Positions 1-8,098 of a DNA stretch of 64,000 bases are shown piece by piece. The translations under genes were made by a program, and so were the position numbers. The stretch is from Aquimarina pacifica. Its GTDB lineage: Bacteria > Bacteroidota > Bacteroidia > Flavobacteriales > Flavobacteriaceae. The DNA is taken from NCBI RefSeq assembly GCF_000520955.1, contig NZ_JACC01000022.1, positions 52,169-116,168 of the forward strand, written 5' to 3'. Numbering within the stretch: position 1 is the first letter of the stretch; the number at the start of each line of letters is the position of its first letter. The notes beneath the pieces were generated by a model that made no database searches, was not told the origin of the DNA, and saw only the letters and a program-made list of their open reading frames with translations.

Positions 1-149
1 TAAAAAGCAAGACCATCCTTATGGGCTTTGGCCTGGATAGTGATGCCATACACTCTCCCAACGAACATTTCGGAATCTGGAATTATCTAAAAGGGATCGA
101 AACGATTCCGTTATTTTATAAATATTTTACAGAATTAAGTAAAAAATAA
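1..149 (+). CDS. M20-family dipeptidase, C-terminal end (partial)
   Basis: Only the last 48 codons are present; the gene enters from the left edge in the frame whose codons begin at base 3. The peptide contains GFGLDSDAIHSPNEHF followed by GIETIP and a short helical tail. This is the typical ending of M20/M25/M40 metallo-dipeptidases, where the His in the HSPNE segment belongs to the conserved C-terminal part of the catalytic domain. The stop codon is TAA at 147-149. Family membership is inferred from this motif alone, so substrate and full domain layout cannot be given. A strong hairpin at 309-345 probably ends the transcript. Confidence 0.72.
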   Translation, partial: KSKTILMGFGLDSDAIHSPNEHFGIWNYLKGIETIPLFYKYFTELSKK

Positions 150-157
150 TGTGGGCA

Positions 158-280
158 TTCCCCCGATTGGAGATCGGGGTCGGGCGCTACGCTATATCTT
201 TTTTGATCTATTTCCTTCGCACACTCAGGAAACAGATCAAAAAAGGATGCCGCTACGATCCCTAATGCAACTATCCGATC
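158..280. repeat. Structured intergenic repeat-like element
   Basis: This non-coding stretch is dense in inverted repeats. One stem pairs 161-167 with 173-179 (CCCCGAT/ATCGGGG). A second pairs 199-216 with 227-244, 18 bp with one wobble position, around a short loop containing CGCACACTC. The flanks carry CGCTACGC and CCGCTACGATCCCT. From memory these resemble dispersed intergenic repeats found in many flavobacterial genomes, but I cannot confirm copy number from one window. There is no coding potential beyond short chance frames. Confidence 0.4.
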
Positions 281-308
281 GGCAATAATTATATAGTTAC
301 ACATCCCA

Positions 309-345
309 GACGTGACAGGTTTTCGGAAACCTGTCACGTCTTTTT
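309..345 (+). terminator. Rho-independent terminator, 14-bp perfect stem
   Basis: Bases 309-322 pair perfectly with 327-340 around a TCGG tetraloop, followed by five T. It lies 160 bases after the M20 stop codon and points the right way for that gene. A near copy (13 of 14 pairs, same core CACAGGTTT/AAACCT) occurs at 4181-4211, so the hairpin may also be a dispersed palindrome. Confidence 0.75.
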
Positions 346-432
346 ATATAGGACTAAATCAGCGCAGGTCTTTGATTATAGGGAACACTTTTTTGACTCT
401 GAAGAGCTATGGCATTTGGGCCTTAATAGGGA

Positions 433-3400
433 TTAGTTTCTATTTCTTCTGTATAAAAATAAGCCCAAAAGCAGACACCCTAAGACCGCCAAACCAATAC
501 ACCAGTACCATAAAATGGTATTCTCAAAAGCAATAGGAGTAGCATCCCCAACCAAATAAAATCCACCCCAATAAAAAGGATCTGTACGGTTAATATTTGC
601 AGTTTTTAGATATTGTAATTTGGCCTGTTGTAGTGCTTTTGCCTTATTCATTCCATTTTTTAGGTTGGAGTAGAAATTTCGCATTAATATCGGAGTAGTT
701 TGATCTGATATTTTCCAACTACTTAACAATAAACTTTTGGTGCCCGCATATTGAAAAGCGTTACCTAGACTCATAATTCCTTCGCCTTTAGCAATTTTAC
801 CGCTTCCAGTATTACATGCACTTAGTACTGCAAGTTCTGCAGGGATATCTAATGAGAATAACTCGTGTGCATATAATAAATTATCTTCTATAGTATCTTT
901 ACTTTTCGTGAAAAATAATTTAGAATTTTGTGGGCGTTTATTATCTACTTCGCCGTGTAATGCTAGATGTATAATACTATAATTACTTATATTTTTTTTA
1001 AAGTTGGATTCAACGGCTTCTGATCCATAATAATATTGTCCGTCAATAATATCGGCAATAGCCTTGATTTCTTTGCGTGTTCCTGGTAGATCATCTCCTG
1101 CATCTCTAAGACTTGCGAAGCTCATAGACGTCGAAGTATTAGTATTGGCATTGTCAGAAAAAGAGAATGCTAGACATTCTGAACGTTTTTCAGAATTGAG
1201 TTCCCTTTTAAATGGATCAAAAAGTAGGGTGGCAGAATTTGCATAAGTCACCGCGTAATCATTTAATAGATATGATAAATTCTTAGGATTATTAGAGGAA
1301 TCGTCTTGAGTAAGCAACAATTCGAAATTAAGATACCATAGTGGACCATCGGGTATAATGATCAATTCATCTCCTACGATTTGATCTTTGATAGGGCCAA
1401 TAATTTGCTGGTATAATTGGTAAGATATTGTTTTGAATACCCGTGTATCTTTAGAAGTGATAGAAGTTCTTAAGTTTTCTATTTGTTCAGTTAGTTTTAG
1501 TGTTGCTATTTCCTTTACAGCAATATTATTTTTAGATATAGTAAATGCATAGGTGGTACTATCCGAGGTGAAAAACTCTAATACTGTTGTGCTCTTTTTT
1601 AATTTTTTTTGGATCTCTTTTACAGAAATAATATCGTTTTGATGTTTCAGTTGGTAATATTTAGGATATTCTTTCTCAAAAACGAGGAGTAAAGAATCCT
1701 GTGTTTGATCAATAGCAAAAAGTTTATTTTCATACTTTTTTATTTTTATTGAATCTATGGGACTATTGGATTGTTCACCAAGAATTTGAGATTGATAAAA
1801 AGCACTATTTGTTTTAAGATTTTGTTCTGTTTCTAACAAAGTTTTTGATAACCCAGCAACTCCTTTCGCATTAGTCTCTGCCAATAGTTCTTTTAAGGTG
1901 TTGGCTTTACTTTTTTCTGCATAGTAAAAGGCTTTTTCTAATGAATGTTGTTCTTTGGTTTCCTTGTAGGCTAATAAGCATGCCTCAATCCCATCTGTAT
2001 AAGCTTCTTTTGCTAGTTTAGAAAAGGTTACCTTGTCTTGATAATTCTGATAGGATTGTCGGATGGTATTAATGAGAATATCAATGTTTTTGTAAAGAAC
2101 AATACTTTGGTCCAAATCTTTTTTTAGCCCTTTTTGAAGGTAACGATATTGTAATGTTTTAGCTTTTCCTTGTAATGCTTCTAAAAGAGTTATATTGTCA
2201 TAATAATGATTCGGATCAAAGGTGCTAGAAACTATTTTTGTATTATTATTTTTAAGATTGGATAATATAGCCTTGTCGTAGTATTCAATGGCTTTCGTAT
2301 ATTCTTTTTGTTTTTTATAAAGAGCACAAATTTCAAGATAAATTATTATTGTAGAAACATGTTTTTCACTATAGATACTGTGCATCATACTTAGTCCTTT
2401 ATTATAGTATTCAAATGCTATCTCATATTTTCCTTTTTCAAAATAAACTTTTCCGATTTGTGAATAAGTATCTGCTGTCTCGTGATGGTTTATTCCGTAA
2501 ACAACATTGTTTATCGATATTGATTTTTTGTAATATTTTAAAGCATTGGTGTAATCTTTTTTTGTCAGATAAAGGTTTCCAAGATTACGTAACACAAAGG
2601 CAACATTATTATGGTTATTCACATAAGCAGCTTCATAAATGTTTAATGCTTTGTTATAATAGTTCAGTGCTGCTATTGTATTTCCATTATGTAGCGAAAG
2701 AGTACCTAAATTATTGTAAATAATTGCATTACGTAAATGTTTTTTCCCAAAGATTTCAATCCTTAGATCTAAACTTTTTTTAGAAAACTTTAACGCTTTA
2801 TTATATTCTCCTTTTTTTTCCAAAACAACACCCATATTTAGATATAGCAAGCTTAAGGGATACTTGTTTTTCTTTTCCTGAAGTATAAGAGGTAAAGCCT
2901 TTTGATAATATGTCAACGCAGCATCAAGTTGATTCTGTTTCTCATAATATTGACCAATATTAAAATAACTTTGGGCAGCAAATATATGTTCCTTACCATA
3001 ATTTTTTATGATAATCTCTAAATCTTTTTTATAGCACATTATGGCATTTGTAAAATCCCCAAGTTGAATATAGACACCTCCCATATTATTATAGGTATTT
3101 CCAGTTTCTGGATGATTTGGTCCGACAGTTTGTATATAGATAGCTTCGGCTTTCTTATAATACTGTAAAGACTCATTATAGTTCGCCTTAAAATAGTTTA
3201 GTAGCCCTAGATTTGCATATGATTTTGCAATACTAATATATATTTCGGGGAATAGTTTTTGTCGAATGGCTAATGCTCTGTGATGATATTCTAAAGCTTT
3301 ATCATAATTAGTTTTTTTTTGATAATAATTGCCCATATTATCATATGCATTAGCCTCTTCATTAGTGTTTTTTTCTAAGTGCGTGTTGCAAATTTCTATT

Positions 3401-3699
3401 ACTTTTTTTATGTTTTCTAAAGACTCATCAAGCTTATTCATTCTCCATTGATTTTCGGAGATTTTATTGTAGCAATTGGCAACTCTTTTCCATGTTTTTT
3501 CTTTTTTATATAGAGGTAATGCTTTCTTGAAATAAACGATAGAACTATCTGGTTTTCTATCTGCTAAAAAAGAATCTGCTTTTTTGTAATATTGAGAAGC
3601 GAGGATGGTGTCAATTTTTACCTGTCCTTGGATGTTATTACTTATCACAAGAATTAGAAGTAGATAAGACAAAACGGAAAAAGGTATAGTTGGTTTCAT
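433..3699 (-). CDS. TPR-CHAT protease, membrane-anchored (copy 1)
   Basis: 1088 residues. A signal peptide (about residues 1-26, ending near NIQGQ) is followed by a long array of TPR repeats of the 42-residue kind (YYxKALxI signatures, about 35-490), a helical linker (about 530-740) and a C-terminal CHAT domain. The caspase-like His/Cys pair is intact: His915 in LALHGEVD and Cys962 in LSACNTGSG. The domain closes with DPFYWGGFYLVGD. A transmembrane helix (about 1062-1081) and a short basic tail (RRNRN) follow. Signal peptide plus C-terminal helix suggest that TPRs and protease face the periplasm or outside; this is inference. The next gene upstream (4290-7556) is a same-length paralogue. Substrate is unknown. 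CHAT proteases are generally activated by partner binding through their repeats. Confidence 0.88.
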   Translation of the reverse strand: MKPTIPFSVLSYLLLILVISNNIQGQVKIDTILASQYYKKADSFLADRKPDSSIVYFKKALPLYKKEKTWKRVANCYNKISENQWRMNKLDESLENIKKVIEICNTHLEKNTNEEANAYDNMGNYYQKKTNYDKALEYHHRALAIRQKLFPEIYISIAKSYANLGLLNYFKANYNESLQYYKKAEAIYIQTVGPNHPETGNTYNNMGGVYIQLGDFTNAIMCYKKDLEIIIKNYGKEHIFAAQSYFNIGQYYEKQNQLDAALTYYQKALPLILQEKKNKYPLSLLYLNMGVVLEKKGEYNKALKFSKKSLDLRIEIFGKKHLRNAIIYNNLGTLSLHNGNTIAALNYYNKALNIYEAAYVNNHNNVAFVLRNLGNLYLTKKDYTNALKYYKKSISINNVVYGINHHETADTYSQIGKVYFEKGKYEIAFEYYNKGLSMMHSIYSEKHVSTIIIYLEICALYKKQKEYTKAIEYYDKAILSNLKNNNTKIVSSTFDPNHYYDNITLLEALQGKAKTLQYRYLQKGLKKDLDQSIVLYKNIDILINTIRQSYQNYQDKVTFSKLAKEAYTDGIEACLLAYKETKEQHSLEKAFYYAEKSKANTLKELLAETNAKGVAGLSKTLLETEQNLKTNSAFYQSQILGEQSNSPIDSIKIKKYENKLFAIDQTQDSLLLVFEKEYPKYYQLKHQNDIISVKEIQKKLKKSTTVLEFFTSDSTTYAFTISKNNIAVKEIATLKLTEQIENLRTSITSKDTRVFKTISYQLYQQIIGPIKDQIVGDELIIIPDGPLWYLNFELLLTQDDSSNNPKNLSYLLNDYAVTYANSATLLFDPFKRELNSEKRSECLAFSFSDNANTNTSTSMSFASLRDAGDDLPGTRKEIKAIADIIDGQYYYGSEAVESNFKKNISNYSIIHLALHGEVDNKRPQNSKLFFTKSKDTIEDNLLYAHELFSLDIPAELAVLSACNTGSGKIAKGEGIMSLGNAFQYAGTKSLLLSSWKISDQTTPILMRNFYSNLKNGMNKAKALQQAKLQYLKTANINRTDPFYWGGFYLVGDATPIAFENTILWYWCIGLAVLGCLLLGLFLYRRNRN

Positions 3700-3833
3700 A
3701 AGTATAGAAAATGATTATAACTATTAATAGCAAAAAACGTAAGAATGTTACTTTAGCCATTAATATATTATTTTTTAATTTGTAATCAATTCATTAAATA
3801 CGTTTTAATATTGAAAAAATTCTAAAGCTCACT

Positions 3834-3845
3834 CTACATTTATAG
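3834..3845. promoter_or_regulatory. Decayed BlaI-type operator (remnant)
   Basis: CTACATTTATAG matches the intact dyad CTACATTTGTAG at 7691-7702 at 11 of 12 positions. Both sites begin exactly 135 bases beyond the start codon of a CHAT gene (3699 and 7556). Flanking bases ACT and AA also match. The substitution breaks the symmetry, so binding is doubtful. It is best read as a fossil of the duplicated blaI promoter region. Confidence 0.45.
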
Positions 3846-4019
3846 AATTTCAGACTGTTTGAGCGTAGCGAGTTTCTGAAATTCAGGAGTTGAGCAAAAA
3901 ATTTAAACAAAGTTTTGTAAGCCTAGACTTTTTTGTTTAGCTCATGCGGTATTATTTATGGGTAAGGAATTCGTGAATCTCCATTGTCGATTTCTTTTTT
4001 TGGCAATGAAAAAAAGAAA
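3845..4019. repeat. Composite palindromic intergenic element
   Basis: The 590-base gap between the two CHAT genes holds no convincing gene. It contains a hairpin pairing 3845-3854 with 3875-3884 (GAATTTCAGA/TCTGAAATTC) around GAGCGTAGCGAG. A second hairpin pairs 3991-4001 with 4009-4019 (TTTCTTTTTTT/AAAAAAAGAAA) around GGCAATG. GAGCGTAGCGAG between TTTCAGA arms resembles, from memory, intergenic repeats of flavobacteria. An open frame at 3958-4152 crosses it but shows no recognisable protein. Confidence 0.4.
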
Positions 4020-4180
4020 GGAGGAATGTTTTAGAATTTTTCATTGGCCCCACGCATATATTTTTTCTGGGATCATGTATATTTCAGCGGTAGGTTGTAT
4101 CGTATCATATTTGATAGAAGTTTTCGAGTCTCAAAAAAGGAGTGAGAAATAAGTGCATCTAGCTCGTTACAGCATATTCA

Positions 4181-4215
4181 GACCTCACAGGTTTTAGAAA
4201 CCTATGAGGTCTTTT
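4181..4215 (+). terminator. Palindromic hairpin with T run
   Basis: Bases 4181-4194 pair with 4198-4211 (13 of 14) around a three-base loop, followed by TTTT. No plus-strand gene lies upstream, so this is either a stray terminator or a copy of the same dispersed palindrome seen at 309-340. Confidence 0.45.
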
Positions 4216-4289
4216 CGAATACCAATTTAATTTTGAAAATATGATATCGAATTTTGATTTTGAAGAAATAGTGCAGAATGTACATGGTA

Positions 4290-7200
4290 TTACGAACTCT
4301 TTCTTTTATATAAAAACAAGCACCCTGCAAGAATAGCAATACTTGCAAAACCAAGAAACCAGTATAGAAAGGTAGAACTTCCCAAATCTATAGCTGCAGA
4401 ATTACCTACAAGATAAAATCCACCCCAATAAAAAGGATCTGTTTGTATGGCATTGGCCGTATTGAGAAACTCTAATTTTGCTTGCTGCAAGGCCTTGCCT
4501 TTGGTCATACCCTCTTTTAAATTTTTATAAAATTTCTCCATCAAAATAGGAGTGGTTTGGTCTGATACCTCCCAGCTGGTTAAAAGTAAACTTTGAGTAC
4601 CTGCATACTGAAAAGCATTGCCTAGACTCATGATGCCTTCTCCTGCGGCTATTTTACCACTTCCTGTATTGCAGGCACTGAGTACCGTAAGCTCTGCGGG
4701 GATATCAAGTGCAAATAGCTCATGTGCATATAATACGTTGTCTTCTAGCGTGTCCTTGATTTTAGTAAAGTAGAGTTTTGAGTTTTGAGGATGCTCATTA
4801 TCTATTGCTCCATGCAATGCTAAATGAAGCATCTTGTACTTGCCTGCATTTTTTTTGAAATTAGCTTCTACGGCTTCTGAGCCATAAAAATATTGACCAT
4901 CGATAATGGTTGCAATATTTTGAATCTCTTCGCGAGTTCCCGGTAGGTCGTCAATAGAATTTCTTAGTGTTGCCATGCTTGTGTTTCCGGTTTTTGCCAA
5001 GGCAGTACTATCCGAAAAAGAGAATGCCAGACATTCTGGTTGTTTTTTTCCTGGGGACTTACTTTGAAAAGGAGTAAACAATAACGTAGCCGAATTGGCA
5101 TGTGTAATAGCATAGTCACGAAGTAAATAGGATAGTTTTCTAGGGTTGTCAGAAGTATCTTGTTTTGTCAATAATAGATCAAAATTAAGATGCCATAAGG
5201 GGCCATCGGGTATAATAATTAATTCATCACCTTTGATGTGATCTTTTAGAGGGGCTATTAATTGAGTATAAAGTATGTTTGAGGTGGTTTTGAAAGCGTG
5301 AATATCCATCGCAATAATGGCATTTCTAAGCGTCTCGATATTTTCTGTTAATCGCGGTGTTGCAATTTCTTTTAGAACAATATCATTTTTGGTAACCGTA
5401 AAAGCATAGGCTGAGCTGTCTAACGTAAAGAATGAAATTAGGGTAGTTTTTTTATCCAAATTTTTCTGAATACCCTTTAACTTAATGACAGCATTCTTAT
5501 GTTTTAGTTGATAATATTTTGGATAGTTTTTTTCTAATACAAGAAGTAAAGAGTCTTGTCTTCTGTTTATATCAAAAAGTTCATTTTCATACCTTTTTAT
5601 TTTAGAAGAGTCAATAGTTGCCTTTGACTGTACTTCAATAATTTTTGATTGATAGTAAGCTTTATCTGTTTTTAGGTTTTTCTCTATTTCAAGTAAAGCC
5701 GCTGGCAATCCAGAAACTTCCTTGGCATCCATATCAGCAAGTAGTTCTTTTAATATATTGGCCTTGCTTTTCTCAGCATAAAATAAGGCTTTTTCTAAGT
5801 TTTCTTCTTTTTGACTGTCTTCATAAAGTAATAACTGAGCTGTTATTGCATCGGCATAGATTTCTTTTCCTAATTTAACCAAAGATAGTTTGTCTTCGTA
5901 GTTTTGAAATGACTGACGAACTTTATCGATTATCAAGGGGATTTTATTGTAAATAGCAACACTTTGTAGTATATCTTGTTTTTTATGATTGTGCTTATAT
6001 CGAGACGCTAAAACGCTAGCTTTGCCTTTTAGAGAGGTTAGTAATATTTCTAAATTATAATATTGATGTAGGTCTAAGCTTTTGTTATCTGATTTTTTAC
6101 TGTCCTTAGTATTTGCCAAAATGGCGTTGTCATAGGATGCAATGGATTCATCGTACTTTTGTTGTTTATAATAAACTTCAGCGATATGATTTTGAAGGTC
6201 AGATGTTCGTAAGTCCGTTACTCCATATGCTGTTTTATGCATTTCTAAACTTTTTCTAAAGTAAGATAATGCTTTGTCATATTCGCATTTGTCAATATAT
6301 AACTGTCCTAAGGGAACATATGCTTGGGCGGTTTTGATATGATGTTCACCGAACATGTTTTTTGTAATGTTTAGGCTCTTTGTTAAAAAAGCCAATGCTG
6401 TGTCATATTCTTTCTTTAATGAATACATGGAGGCGAAGTTTCTGTATTGTACAGCGATCTTGTCATGGTTTTTTCCATAAATACCTTCATACACTTGCAA
6501 TGCTTTTTGATTATATAGTAACGCATTTTCATAATCATTTGTTTGTGTCAGAACAGACGAAATATTAGCATAGTTGTCACCGATTTCGGGATTATTTTCT
6601 CCATAAATTTCAAGCCCTATTTGTAGGCATTGCTGATAATATTGCAAGGCTTTATCATATTCTTTGTTTTCGTACATAAGAGCACCAAAGTTTTTGTATA
6701 ACATATTTAATCCATAGTTGTCTTTCTCTCTGGTTAGAATAGTTAATGCTTGTTGATACTGTTGTAATGCCTTGTCATTTTGTTTGATTTTTTCATATGC
6801 AGAACCCTTATTAACGTAGCTATAGCCTATGTATAAATGATCTTCACCATAGTTTTTGATAGATATTTCTGAAAATTTCTTGTAATATTCTAATGCTTTT
6901 TTGGGTTGGTCAAGGGAAGAATAAATGCCCCCAATATTAAAATACGTATTCCCAATTTTTTGATTGTAGGGATCTGTTATTTTTAAGTAAATATTCACTT
7001 CCTTTTTATAAAACGTAATAGCCTTATCATATTCAGCGATAGCACTATATATCCTTGCAAGATACCCATACGACTGGGCTATCTTTAGATGATTTTCTGG
7101 AAATATTTGTTGCCGTATTTTCAATGCTTTTAAACGATAAATAATCGTGTTGTCATAATCAGAGAGTTTTTCGTAATAAAACCCAATATTGTTGTAAGCA

Positions 7201-7556
7201 TAGGCCTCATCCTCAGTATCTTTTAGCTGATGTGCTGAAATTATTTTTAAGGCGGTTTCAGCATCTTTCTTGGATGCGTTAATATTTCCTATCCGCCATT
7301 TGTTGTGAGATAATTTGCTATAACAACTAACTACTTTTTTCCATGTTTTGACCTTTTTATAAAGCGGTAAAGCTTGTTTAAAAAACTTTAAAGAGGTTTC
7401 ATATTTTCTTTCGTGTAGTAAAGAATCAGCTTTTTGATAGTATTGAGAGGCGAGTAGCGTATCGATTTTTACCTGAGCTTGTATTGAATTAAATGACAGA
7501 ATGCTAATAATGATACAAATTTGAGTTATGATAATAACAGAAATATGTTGCTTCAT
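4290..7556 (-). CDS. TPR-CHAT protease, membrane-anchored (copy 2)
   Basis: 1088 residues, the same length and layout as the gene at 433-3699: signal peptide (about 1-28), about a dozen TPR units with NIGGIYSSLDQPKKALEYY-like spacing, helical linker, CHAT domain, one transmembrane helix and a basic tail (YKRKSS). The catalytic pair is His915 (LALHGAID) and Cys962 (LSACNTGSG). The closing FYWGGFYLVG motif is present. The CHAT part is close to copy 1 and the TPR part is more diverged, as expected if the repeats set partner choice. It is transcribed divergently from blaI (7727), and 170 bases separate the two start codons. Its upstream region is homologous to that of copy 1. A conserved block AACGTAANAATGTTA lies 35-50 bases before each start and may hold the promoter. 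Confidence 0.88.
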   Translation of the reverse strand: MKQHISVIIITQICIIISILSFNSIQAQVKIDTLLASQYYQKADSLLHERKYETSLKFFKQALPLYKKVKTWKKVVSCYSKLSHNKWRIGNINASKKDAETALKIISAHQLKDTEDEAYAYNNIGFYYEKLSDYDNTIIYRLKALKIRQQIFPENHLKIAQSYGYLARIYSAIAEYDKAITFYKKEVNIYLKITDPYNQKIGNTYFNIGGIYSSLDQPKKALEYYKKFSEISIKNYGEDHLYIGYSYVNKGSAYEKIKQNDKALQQYQQALTILTREKDNYGLNMLYKNFGALMYENKEYDKALQYYQQCLQIGLEIYGENNPEIGDNYANISSVLTQTNDYENALLYNQKALQVYEGIYGKNHDKIAVQYRNFASMYSLKKEYDTALAFLTKSLNITKNMFGEHHIKTAQAYVPLGQLYIDKCEYDKALSYFRKSLEMHKTAYGVTDLRTSDLQNHIAEVYYKQQKYDESIASYDNAILANTKDSKKSDNKSLDLHQYYNLEILLTSLKGKASVLASRYKHNHKKQDILQSVAIYNKIPLIIDKVRQSFQNYEDKLSLVKLGKEIYADAITAQLLLYEDSQKEENLEKALFYAEKSKANILKELLADMDAKEVSGLPAALLEIEKNLKTDKAYYQSKIIEVQSKATIDSSKIKRYENELFDINRRQDSLLLVLEKNYPKYYQLKHKNAVIKLKGIQKNLDKKTTLISFFTLDSSAYAFTVTKNDIVLKEIATPRLTENIETLRNAIIAMDIHAFKTTSNILYTQLIAPLKDHIKGDELIIIPDGPLWHLNFDLLLTKQDTSDNPRKLSYLLRDYAITHANSATLLFTPFQSKSPGKKQPECLAFSFSDSTALAKTGNTSMATLRNSIDDLPGTREEIQNIATIIDGQYFYGSEAVEANFKKNAGKYKMLHLALHGAIDNEHPQNSKLYFTKIKDTLEDNVLYAHELFALDIPAELTVLSACNTGSGKIAAGEGIMSLGNAFQYAGTQSLLLTSWEVSDQTTPILMEKFYKNLKEGMTKGKALQQAKLEFLNTANAIQTDPFYWGGFYLVGNSAAIDLGSSTFLYWFLGFASIAILAGCLFLYKRKSS

Positions 7557-7587
7557 GAGTATTTGATGTTGTTGAGGTTATAGAAAC

Positions 7588-7606
7588 AAAGAACGTAAAA
7601 ATGTTA
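7588..7606 (-). promoter_or_regulatory. Conserved block upstream of CHAT copies 1 and 2
   Basis: AACGTAAAAATGTTA here (within 7588-7606) matches AACGTAAGAATGTTA within 3732-3750. Each lies 32-51 bases upstream of its CHAT start codon. Read on the minus strand both give ACATTNTTACGTTNTTTG. This ends in TTTG like a Bacteroidota -7 element, though the TA is displaced. Conservation after duplication suggests a promoter or regulator site. Confidence 0.35.
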
Positions 7607-7668
7607 GTTTATTGGGTGTTAAAAATATTGTCTGGCTAATTTGTTGAATGTATCGTGAAAATAAAAAT

Positions 7669-7702
7669 TTGCAATTTCGGATTCTTTACTCTACATTTGT
7701 AG
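7669..7702 (+). promoter_or_regulatory. blaI promoter with overlapping BlaI/MecI dyad operator
   Basis: TTG at 7669-7671, a 20-base spacer and TACATTTG at 7692-7699 match the Bacteroidota promoter pattern. The perfect dyad CTACA-TT-TGTAG (7691-7702) lies on the -7 element and has the TACA/TGTA half-sites of BlaI/MecI operators. Repressor binding would block polymerase, giving autoregulation of blaI and the M56 gene. A looser second dyad (TCTA-ATAA-TGTAGA) follows about ten bases later. Confidence 0.7.
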
Positions 7703-7726
7703 AACTATCTCTAATAATGTAGAACA

Positions 7727-8098
7727 ATGCAATTGTCAAAAACAGAAGAACAACTTATGCAATATCTCTGGAAACTAGAGAAAGCCTTTATGAAGGATTT
7801 ACTTGATGAATTTCCAGAACCTAAGCCGGCAACCACTACAGTAGCAACATTGCTTAAGAGAATGACCGACAAGGGATTTGTGCAGTATACGTTGTATGGC
7901 AAGTCAAGAGAATATTATCCGTTGGTCAAAAAGACGGATTATTTTTCTAAGCATGTAAATGGTTTAATAAAGAACTTTTTTAACGACTCAGCGTCGCAGT
8001 TTGCATCATTCTTTACTTCAGAAACGAATCTTTCGACTTCTGAATTAGAAGAACTCAAAAAAATTGTAGATCAACAAATCCAAAAACAAAAGAAATGA
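7727..8098 (+). CDS. BlaI/MecI/CopY-family transcriptional repressor
   Basis: 123 residues, the usual BlaI length. The N-terminal winged helix begins LSKTEEQLMQYLW; the recognition-helix region is ATTTVATLLKRMTDKGF and the wing includes YTLYGKSREYYPLV. The C-terminal part is the helical dimerisation segment that M56 proteases cleave in characterised systems. The stop overlaps the start of the M56 gene (ATGA at 8095-8098), so the pair is translationally coupled. An operator overlaps its promoter. The divergent CHAT gene at 4290-7556 may be controlled by the same site (inference). No beta-lactamase is nearby, so the target is probably something else. Confidence 0.93.
   Translation: MQLSKTEEQLMQYLWKLEKAFMKDLLDEFPEPKPATTTVATLLKRMTDKGFVQYTLYGKSREYYPLVKKTDYFSKHVNGLIKNFFNDSASQFASFFTSETNLSTSELEELKKIVDQQIQKQKK

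Noticed and set aside
312..536. 74-residue open frame at the left end
   Set aside because: It starts inside the terminator hairpin and overlaps the 3' end of the CHAT gene on the other strand.
3958..4152. 64-residue open frame between the two CHAT genes
   Set aside because: It runs through palindromic repeats, contains low-complexity Lys-rich sequence from the hairpin, and shows no family resemblance.
433..7556. TPR-CHAT pair as a CRISPR-linked craspase-type defence system
   Set aside because: There is no cas gene or repeat-spacer array in the window, and the proteins carry signal peptides and membrane anchors, unlike the cytoplasmic CRISPR protease.
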